Assembly: GCF_001746915.1 (NCBI RefSeq)
Contig: NZ_MJGC01000132.1
Coordinates: 86,157 to 150,156, forward strand
DNA: 64,000 nt
DNA from: Desertifilum tharense IPPAS B-1220
Lineage (GTDB): Bacteria; Cyanobacteriota; Cyanobacteriia; Cyanobacteriales; Desertifilaceae
Reading direction: 5' to 3'
Made by a program: the position numbers and the translations under genes. Positions 1 through 6,800 of the stretch are shown here, one piece after another; positions within the stretch are counted from its first letter, which is position 1; each line of letters starts with the position of its first letter. Under the pieces are notes generated by a model. That model was given only the letters and a program-made list of their open reading frames with translations. It searched no databases and was not told where the DNA came from.

Positions 1-600
1 GGGATGTTTCAGCGCATCAGCTACCTTAACTTCCGATAACTTTTCTACCGGCCAATCGCGGAATGCGCCCCCAGAGGCGGTTAAAATAATCTTTCGCAGT
101 CCGCCTGCGGGTACGCCTTGCAAGCATTGAAAAATCGCACTATGTTCTGAGTCAGCCGGGAGTAGCTTGACGCCGTGCTTTTCAACTAAAGGCAGAACCA
201 CCGGGCCGCCTGCAATTAGTGTTTCTTTATTGGCTAAAGCAATATCTTTTCCGGCTTCAATGGCTGCAATGGTGGGTAACAACCCCGCACAGCCGACAAT
301 TCCCGTGACGACGCTTTCGGCATCCCCATAGGCGGCGACTTCGGCAACTCCAGCTTCTCCGGCGACTAAAATGGGTTGAGAATCGAGATCTGCGATCGCC
401 TCTTTTAATTCGGGTAACTTATCCTCAGCACAAATTGCCACAATCTCTGGTTGAAATTGGCGAATTTGTTGGGCTAACATCTCAACATTACGGCCTGCCG
501 CTAACCCCACAATCCGAAACCGATCGGGATACTGAGCGACAATATCAAGCGTTTGAGTACCGATAGAGCCAGTAGAGCCAAGTAAAGAAATTGCTTTCAC
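1..600 (-). CDS. dxr: 1-deoxy-D-xylulose 5-phosphate reductoisomerase, N-terminal part
   Basis: Converts DXP to 2-C-methyl-erythritol 4-phosphate with NADPH, the committed step of the cytosolic MEP isoprenoid pathway. The reverse strand reads an uninterrupted 200-codon frame from a GTG at 598-600, beginning VKAISLLGSTGSIGTQTLDI, which is the N-terminal NADPH-binding glycine motif of the family. Later parts read ALANKETLIAGG and LLPADSEHSAIFQCL, the family's cofactor and substrate region, including the acidic residues of the metal site. The family is about 390-400 residues long, so roughly the second half lies beyond the left edge. The gene is broken only by the window edge; no frameshift is seen. 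An upstream in-frame start cannot be excluded, but the GTG places the Rossmann strand at the expected position. Confidence 0.95.
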   Translation of the reverse strand, partial: MKAISLLGSTGSIGTQTLDIVAQYPDRFRIVGLAAGRNVEMLAQQIRQFQPEIVAICAEDKLPELKEAIADLDSQPILVAGEAGVAEVAAYGDAESVVTGIVGCAGLLPTIAAIEAGKDIALANKETLIAGGPVVLPLVEKHGVKLLPADSEHSAIFQCLQGVPAGGLRKIILTASGGAFRDWPVEKLSEVKVADALKHP

Positions 601-1088
601 AGGTTTTTTGAGTATTGGGATCGCAACTACTGTGACATTTTCCCACACCAAAATAAAGATCTTACGGTGAGTTGCTAAATTTCCTCTGGAGTGCGCCTCA
701 TGCGGTGGAGTTCTAGCCTGCTTTGCTTTGAGTTGGGTGGAAACCCGCACTTAACCGCGCTAGCCGCTAAACCAACCGGAACCTTCCCCCAGCCATTCAG
801 TTGAGAGGGTTTCTGTTTTGCGGGCAATCTATTAACGGATAAAAAGGTAGGTAATAACCGATTCTAACAATTTGCTTTAACGCTATCTTCTCTCTAACGG
901 CAGATGAATCGCTTTGAGCTTTATTTCTTAAGAAAAGGGAGGTTTCTCGATTCTTAAGGACGGTTTTCCCTATCGCCCATTTCACCTAAAACGCGCCATT
1001 ATAAAAGAGAAGCGTGAGAGCCAGATCGTCAGTGCAATCGTTAGATGGGTTCTCACCCTAGCTAGCTTTCCGTTATGGAGGATGAGCC
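601..1088. other. Gene-free divergent intergenic region
   Basis: This 488-base stretch separates dxr (reverse) from the coiled-coil stress-type gene (forward), so it must carry both promoters. It holds a 12-base palindrome, TTTCTTAAGAAA, at 924-935, and an AT-rich TTATAAAAG stretch near 1001-1009 that could be part of a -10 region. A GGAGG ribosome binding site sits at about 1077-1081, eight bases before the GTG of the next gene. A 62-codon reverse frame at 797-985 has no recognisable features and is not called. Confidence 0.5.
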
Positions 1089-1844
1089 GTGTCTAACACA
1101 ATGAAAGAAAAGATTGCTACCGATTTGGAAAAGGCGAAAGCTGAGGGCACCTTAAGAACAGAACGAATTCGAGAAATTGTTAAGGAAGCCGTTTCGCAAA
1201 CAGTTACAGAATTTAAAGAAGGAGCGAGCGAGATTCGTTTAGTTGCAAAGGATGCAATCTCAACCGTTATTTCCAGCTTGGGTGAAAAAGGCAAGGAAAG
1301 CAAAGAAGAAATTACAGCTTCCATTGAAGGGGTAATTGAAGGACTCACCCACCGCCAACAGGAAGCGATCGCCCAAAATCAAGCTCGTCTGGAACAACTC
1401 CAAGCGGAAGTGAATGCCCAAGAACAGCAGCTAGAGACAGAGATTAATGGCGCGCTGGTTGAGATTGAAGCCACCGGACGCGAGTCGCCGAGGGATTGGC
1501 GATCGCTGATTGAAACAGCAGTCAATGCCATTAAAGAACGTAAAGAGCTAGCCCTGCTCCAAAGGCAATATGCCAGAGTGAGGATGCAACTTATTGCTCT
1601 AGATGAGAAACTAACAAATCGTTATGGCGATCGCTATAACGAAGTCAAACAACAACTCGAAAATGCCCAAGCTTGGTATGACACCAAAAAGGCAGAAGTA
1701 GAAGCAAGCGGAACCGATCCAGTTCAGCAAACGCAAGTCCAAGTTGAAAGCAAAGCAGGCGAAGCTGGCTCAGTTGTGGCTCGCAAAGAAAGAGAAGTGA
1801 AACAGCAGCTTAAAGAACTGTGGCAAACCGTCACCAAGCGCTAA
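1089..1844 (+). CDS. Coiled-coil, charged stress-type protein
   Basis: 251 residues, unusually rich in Glu, Lys, Gln and Ala with almost no aromatic residues, so it is predicted to be nearly all alpha-helical, with long coiled-coil segments (about residues 85-125 and 150-210). No signal peptide or membrane segment is visible. The GTG start is set by a strong GGAGG eight bases upstream. I do not recognise a named domain. Similar helical proteins occur beside Pmp3-type genes in cyanobacteria, and the two genes downstream encode small membrane proteins of stress-linked families. I infer a stress-induced structural or membrane-associated role, possibly in osmotic or salt stress. The function is unproven. 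Confidence 0.75.
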   Translation: MSNTMKEKIATDLEKAKAEGTLRTERIREIVKEAVSQTVTEFKEGASEIRLVAKDAISTVISSLGEKGKESKEEITASIEGVIEGLTHRQQEAIAQNQARLEQLQAEVNAQEQQLETEINGALVEIEATGRESPRDWRSLIETAVNAIKERKELALLQRQYARVRMQLIALDEKLTNRYGDRYNEVKQQLENAQAWYDTKKAEVEASGTDPVQQTQVQVESKAGEAGSVVARKEREVKQQLKELWQTVTKR

Positions 1845-1922
1845 GTTTTGGATAGGTTAAAGTCACGCCTATCTCACAACTGAATACATCCTATTTGTCG
1901 TTCATTCAAGAGAGTTAAATCC

Positions 1923-2114
1923 ATGTCGATATTACGCATTCTTCTCGGAATTCTGATTCCTCCCCTTGGCATTTTTCTGACCTATGGCGTCGGGCCAACT
2001 CTGGTTATCAATATCTTATTAACCCTCCTCGGTTGGATTCCCGGTAGCATTCACGCAGCCTGGGCGATCGCCAAACATTACGAAAACCTCAATCCCCAGT
2101 CTCCCCAAAGCTAG
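1923..2114 (+). CDS. YqaE/Pmp3 family small membrane protein
   Basis: 63 residues with two hydrophobic helices (about 2-21 and 26-48). The start ILRILLGILIPPLGIFL followed by a glycine- and valine-rich link and a second helix containing LLGWIPGSIHA is the typical pattern of the Pmp3/YqaE (UPF0057) family, integral membrane peptides induced by salt, cold or membrane stress in bacteria, yeast and plants. It begins 78 bases after the coiled-coil protein gene and 41 bases before the YvlD-type gene, so the three probably form one transcription unit. The ATG follows an AAGAGAG purine stretch. Role inferred: membrane stabilisation or ion homeostasis under stress. Confidence 0.93.
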   Translation: MSILRILLGILIPPLGIFLTYGVGPTLVINILLTLLGWIPGSIHAAWAIAKHYENLNPQSPQS

Positions 2115-2155
2115 CTTCGTCTAGGTCATATTGCATTACCCAAGGAGAAAAATAT

Positions 2156-2554
2156 ATGATTGGATATCTTGTCACTACCTTAGCAACAGCCCTCGGTCTA
2201 TTAATCGTCGATCTAGTGGTTCCTGGTGTTAATCTAGCAACATTCCCGGCCGCCTTGTTCGCCGCAGTCGTTATCGGCTTAGTCAATGCTTCCATTCGCC
2301 CCGTGCTAGCCTTTCTTTCCCTACCCCTGAATATCCTAACTCTGGGCGGGTTCTCGCTAGTCGTCAATGGCATCTGTTTCTGGCTAGCCTCGCTATTTGT
2401 CCCTGGCTTCGCAGTCAGTGGCGTGTTAGCACTCATTCTTGGCCCGGTGATTCTCTCGCTATCTAGCACCTTCTTGAACAAATACTTTGCAGAAAAAGGA
2501 ATTGGTCAAACTCTTCCGGCTACAAAGGCCAATCCAGAACTCAAGCCTGAATAG
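2156..2554 (+). CDS. YvlD/phage holin family 4-like membrane protein
   Basis: 132 residues with four hydrophobic segments (about 3-25, 30-52, 58-78, 88-108). The order of short helices, the central motif NASIRPVLAFLSLPLNILTL and the following glycine-rich GGFSLVVNG match the DUF360/YvlD family of small integral membrane proteins. In other bacteria members are linked to envelope stress or LiaR-type regulons; no enzymatic activity is known. The gene follows the Pmp3-type gene closely and has a good AAGGAG ribosome binding site. A hairpin with a T-run 30 bases after the stop closes the unit. The charged C-terminal tail (about residues 110-132) is probably cytoplasmic. Confidence 0.9.
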   Translation: MIGYLVTTLATALGLLIVDLVVPGVNLATFPAALFAAVVIGLVNASIRPVLAFLSLPLNILTLGGFSLVVNGICFWLASLFVPGFAVSGVLALILGPVILSLSSTFLNKYFAEKGIGQTLPATKANPELKPE

Positions 2555-2583
2555 TTCTTAGAAACTCGCTAAACTGCAAAATA

Positions 2584-2614
2584 GGGATACTCTCGATCGG
2601 GGGTATCCTTTTTT
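2584..2614 (+). terminator. Rho-independent terminator of the stress-type cluster
   Basis: GGATAC pairs with GTATCC around an 11-12 base loop, followed directly by six T. It lies 30 bases downstream of the YvlD-type gene and just before the convergent Uma2 gene. An A-run on the left side may let it work weakly in the other direction too. Confidence 0.75.
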
Positions 2615-2629
2615 GGTGAGGAAAAAGTG

Positions 2630-3184
2630 CTACCCATCCAAACCGCGATAGAGTTGCGCGATCGCAATTTCCAAGTTCAGGCTTTTTAAGAGAAGGCGAT
2701 CGCCTGAACCATAAACCACCACTTCCCAACTGTTCCCCACTTTACGGCGACATTCCACGCGCTGGCTATCTTGGGAAATCAGCACATACTCTTCCAAAGA
2801 CTCCAACTTTTGATAATCCTCAAACTTCTCCTCCAAGTCAAACGCCTGCGTACTCGATGACAGCACTTCAGCAATCAGTTTGGGATAGCGCTTAATATAT
2901 CGGTCATTGCGATCGCGCGGATCGCAAGTCACAAACGCATCGGGGTAGTAGTAAAACTCATCCTGGTAATTAACTTTGACATTCCCCGAATAGAATCGAC
3001 AATCTGAAGCATCGCCAAGATGATTATCAATCAACTTCAGGAGATTGAAGGTAATGCGATCGTGGTTGTCAGTACCGCCAGCCATCGCATAGACTAAGCC
3101 GCGCCGATATTCATGACGAATCGGGTTTTGACGTTCAATCTCAAGATATTCTTCAGGACTGATGTAGTTTGGGATAGCAATCAT
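2630..3184 (-). CDS. Uma2 family (DUF820) PD-(D/E)XK-type nuclease
   Basis: 184 residues. The Uma2 pattern is complete: N-terminal ISPEEYLEIER, a central YYPDAFV (the PD of the nuclease core), then LIAEVLSSSTQAFDLEEK (E...D...K) and EEYVLISQDSQRVE. These are the acidic and lysine residues expected for the restriction-endonuclease-like fold. The family is greatly expanded in cyanobacteria and its biological role is unknown. The ATG is only five bases after the stop of the ParD-type gene on the same strand, so the two are almost certainly cotranscribed. A classic ParE toxin gene is absent, so this nuclease may take that place, which is inference. Confidence 0.92.
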   Translation of the reverse strand: MIAIPNYISPEEYLEIERQNPIRHEYRRGLVYAMAGGTDNHDRITFNLLKLIDNHLGDASDCRFYSGNVKVNYQDEFYYYPDAFVTCDPRDRNDRYIKRYPKLIAEVLSSSTQAFDLEEKFEDYQKLESLEEYVLISQDSQRVECRRKVGNSWEVVVYGSGDRLLLKSLNLEIAIAQLYRGLDG

Positions 3185-3189
3185 ACAGG

Positions 3190-3441
3190 CTATGTGTTTT
3201 TGAGTCGATCTTGAACAGCTTGGCGAATTTCTGCCCAGTCGCGATCGCTCATTGGGGTTGCAGTTCCTGATTCTAATCCTGCTAATAAAAGGGTTTCAAT
3301 CTGTTCTTGAGCATTCCGTTTTTGGTCTTGGCGAATCAGATCGCGCATATATTCGCTAACACTGCCATAACCTCTGGTTTTAACTTGCTCTTCGATATAG
3401 TCCCGCATGGTATCGGGTAGAGAGACATTCATTGTTTTCAT
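3190..3441 (-). CDS. ParD-like antitoxin (ribbon-helix-helix)
   Basis: 83 residues from the ATG at 3441. MNVSLPDTMRDYIEEQVKT and GSVSEYMRDLIRQDQ form the N-terminal ribbon-helix-helix DNA-binding unit of ParD/CopG antitoxins. The C-terminal half is charged and probably disordered alone, as expected for toxin-binding tails. The frame stays open upstream to 3660, but GGAG seven bases before the 3441 ATG, and the fact that the family begins at the beta-strand, favour the short form. ParD normally represses its own operon and neutralises ParE. Here the next gene is a Uma2 nuclease, not ParE. Confidence 0.82.
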   Translation of the reverse strand: MKTMNVSLPDTMRDYIEEQVKTRGYGSVSEYMRDLIRQDQKRNAQEQIETLLLAGLESGTATPMSDRDWAEIRQAVQDRLKNT

Positions 3442-3850
3442 CACATGACTCCGGATCGAGGTTTTATTTATTATGGCAATGCTTGCCATTTTTTGCCATG
3501 TCCGCGCCAATAGTGAAATACTTAAACCTGTGGGAATAGGGGAGGGGCGATCGCACTCTGGGGACATCCAAAAGAAAAGCGATCGCACTTGGGGAAAGCG
3601 TGAGTGCGATCGCAAGAATTTGGAAACCGGATTTTTATCCGGATTTAGGCAATGAGTCAAAGAAACTCTGAAAAATCTGCTTTCTTGCCTAAACTTTTCT
3701 CCATTATTGTCAAATAAGTTTCACTCGACTTTTCCAGCATCACTTTTAACGTTTAATCGCGTAAATCCGGTATTTGGGTCCAATAATGGCTTTTGTTCCC
3801 CCAGCATTTCTCAACATTAAAAAGTGCCTTTTCCTACCTCACTTTTCTCT
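3442..3850. other. Intergenic region with inverted HIP1 repeats
   Basis: This 409-base stretch lies between the giant exoprotein's stop and the ParD start. It carries three HIP1 sites at 3547-3554, 3579-3586 and 3606-3613. The last two are the arms of a perfect 11-base inverted repeat (3579-3589 with 3603-3613). A second hairpin, CCGGAT-TTTT-ATCCGG, lies at 3627-3642. The left end must hold the parD promoter. No coding frame here looks real. Confidence 0.6.
3817..3846 (-). terminator. Terminator of the giant exoprotein gene
   Basis: On the reverse strand AAAAGTG (3846-3840) pairs with CACTTTT (3826-3820) around a 13-base purine-rich loop, and the T-run continues after the stem. It begins five bases after the stop codon. 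Confidence 0.6.
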
Positions 3851-6800
3851 CTAAAAACGAATGTAGTTTTCAGGATTTCGGGTATCTTGTGGATGACGAT
3901 AAGGCGCGACATGGACTTCAAAATGTAAGTGAGGACCATCAGAGTTTCCTGTGCTTCCAACATTACCGATTTTTTGACCACCATTTACATAGTCTCCGAC
4001 CCTGACATCTGTTTGGGAAAGGTGTGCATACACAGTACGAAGTCCATCAGCGTGCTGAATTCGTATAAAAGTTCCCCATCCGTTAGGTTCATAACCCACC
4101 TGAATAACCTCACCTGATTTTGCTGCCTTTACAGGAACGTATGGATTACTAGACCAGGTGGATAAATCAATACCATTATGCTTAGGTCTTTGAGGTGTTC
4201 GATACCGATTAGCAGGAAAAATTGTGTACGTTCCCGGATCTAGAGGAACATGCCATCCACCATTGCCACCAGAATTAGGGAGATTCAGTTCCCACAGTTG
4301 GAAATCTTTATCTGGTGCGGGATTGCGGTGCATGTATATCTCACCACCTGCGTCCAAAGCATACCCTGTTGCTTTGTTAATAATCATGTAAGCTTCGCCT
4401 ACCTTTCTAAGCTCCCAAAGTTGGTTGGGATTGTTCCTTCTAGGATCGGGATGAGTGTAAGGTAGCTTTCCATTTATCCCACCTCCATCTAAAGCTTTTC
4501 CTGTTTCTTTATTGATGATCATGTAGTAGTCGCCTACCTTCTCAAACCCCCATTGACGAAAGCCATTTGGATGAAGTGATGAATGGAGATAAACTGAACT
4601 GTTGTTTCCACCCCCATCCATTGCTTTTGGTTGACCTGTTGCCTTGCTGATAATTGTTGAGAAGTGCAACCCAGAAAAACGTTGGAGATTTCTATTTCGC
4701 AACCATTCTCTTGAAGCCGTTTCGGTACCTTCATGCCCGCCATGTGTCCCTGTACTAAATAGGACCTTGCCATTAGATGAATAGACGACAAGATTACCAT
4801 CACCTTGAATCGCTAAATAGGCACCCGGATTACCTGATGTATTTGTTGCCCAAATTTGGTGACTTCCATCGTAGAGAACAACATTGCCATCTTTTTGAAC
4901 GACAAATCTATCAGCTCTAATTTCAATAACGTCTGTAGACCAAATTCGCTTTCCTTGGGGACTATACAGGACTAAGTTGCCATCATTTTGAAAGATAAAC
5001 TTGTAGCCTGTAGATGTCACCCATTGTTGACCTCGCCGAAACTCCAAGTCCCCCGATCCGGGTTTAAGATGGTAAGTCCCTTGCCGATCTCCCAAAGATG
5101 TAACAATATCCCAAGTTGTTCGCCAGCCTGTATCTCGACGAATTCGAGTCATTGAACCATTGTTATTAACCCGATAAAATTCATGCTCGCCTGTATCGCG
5201 GTCATAGAATAATAAATCGGTTTTGCCATCCCCATTAAAATCACCCGGAATAATCATATCCCAGGTTGTTCGCCAACCCGTACCTTGATGAATTCGAGTC
5301 ATTGAACCATTGTTATTAACCCGATAAAATTCATGCTCGCCTGTATCGCGGTCATAGAATAATAAATCGGTTTTGCCATCCCCATTAAAATCACCCGGAA
5401 TAATCATATCCCAGGTTGTTCGCCAACCCGTACCTTGACGAATTCGAGTCATTGAACCATTGTTATCGACCCGATAAAACTCATGCTCGCCTGTATCGCG
5501 GTCATAAAATAGTAGGTTATTGTAACCGCCCCCCCCAAAATTACCGGGAATAATCATATCCCAGGTTGTTCGCCAACCCGTACCTTGACGAATTCGAGTC
5601 ATTGAACCATTGTCATTGACCCGATAAAACTCATGCTCACCTGTATCGCGGTCATAAAATAGTAGGTTAGTGTAACCACCACCTCCAAAATCACCGGGAA
5701 TAATCATATCCCAGGTTGTTCGCCAACCTTCTGTAGAGTAAAGCCGATGCATCGAGCCATTGCTGCTGGTAGCATACATCTCTCCAGCACCAGATTCATA
5801 GTCATAAAAGAGCAAACCTGTTTCTACACCAAATGATCGTTGACGTTGACTATTTAATTTCGTAGGTTGCCCCAATGTTGTAACAGGCTGAAGTGAAGGA
5901 GAGGGTTGACCTGTGCCTTGAAGATACCAAGACTCATGACCGTTGGGTTGTCTCATGAGATAACCATTGGTGTAGTGGCGAATAGTGACGCCATTACTCA
6001 CTTCTTCCCGAATAAATGTGCCTCTGTCTAAGCTAGGTCTAGTACCTACAGTTCCTGTATTGGCGCTATTGACGGGGCGATCGCTAGGTATGAAATGACC
6101 TTCACCTGTCCAAAACTCTGGCGCAAACCACTCTACAGGCTGGTGATTTTCTGGTTTGGTCGCCTTAGCTAAATGTACCGCTGCGATTATATTCAGCAAA
6201 CCTGCACCCGTGGAGGGGTCAAATCCGGTTTCGCCCAAATCCGTCGCCGTCTGCTTCAGAATGTCAATCACCTGACGATAATTCAATCCCGGATTTGCAG
6301 CCCAAACTTGAGATATAGCCCCTGTCACCTTCGCTGTGGCTACTGAAGTTCCGGCCATGACTCCCACACCATCCTCAGTTAAGGAGAGTTTTGGATTCTC
6401 AATCGTACCCCCATAGGCGGTGATATCTAAACCGTGACCGTAGCTGGAATAGTCTGTGCGGTTAGCGCCTTTCCAAACTGAAGTATTGGGGTCAAACTGT
6501 TCGGCCGCACCAACGGTAATGATATTGTCAAACTCCTGAGAGGCTTGACCTAGGGCTGACATCACACTGGCATCGTTACCTGCTGCTACGACTAACAAAA
6601 CGCCGTTTTGACGAGCATATTCAATGGCGGTTCGTTCCATTGGGGTCAGTTCGTAGCGCGTGGTGATGTTCCCTTGAGCATCAATTTGGGTTAAATCTAA
6701 ACTGAGATTCACGACTGCATTGGGTTGTCCAGACTCCCGCGCTGCATCGACAAATTCAACTAAGGATTCTGCCCATTTACCAGAACCAACCGCCCGTCCC

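Noticed and set aside
797..985. 62-codon reverse frame between dxr and the stress cluster
   Set aside because: No ribosome binding site, no recognisable composition, and it lies in the needed promoter region.
3442..3660. Longer N-terminus for the ParD-like protein
   Set aside because: The extra 73 residues have no family match and the GGAG before ATG 3441 fits the family start.
5096..5840. Possible CRISPR or mobile repeat
   Set aside because: The 150-base units are in frame within a gene and encode a protein repeat.
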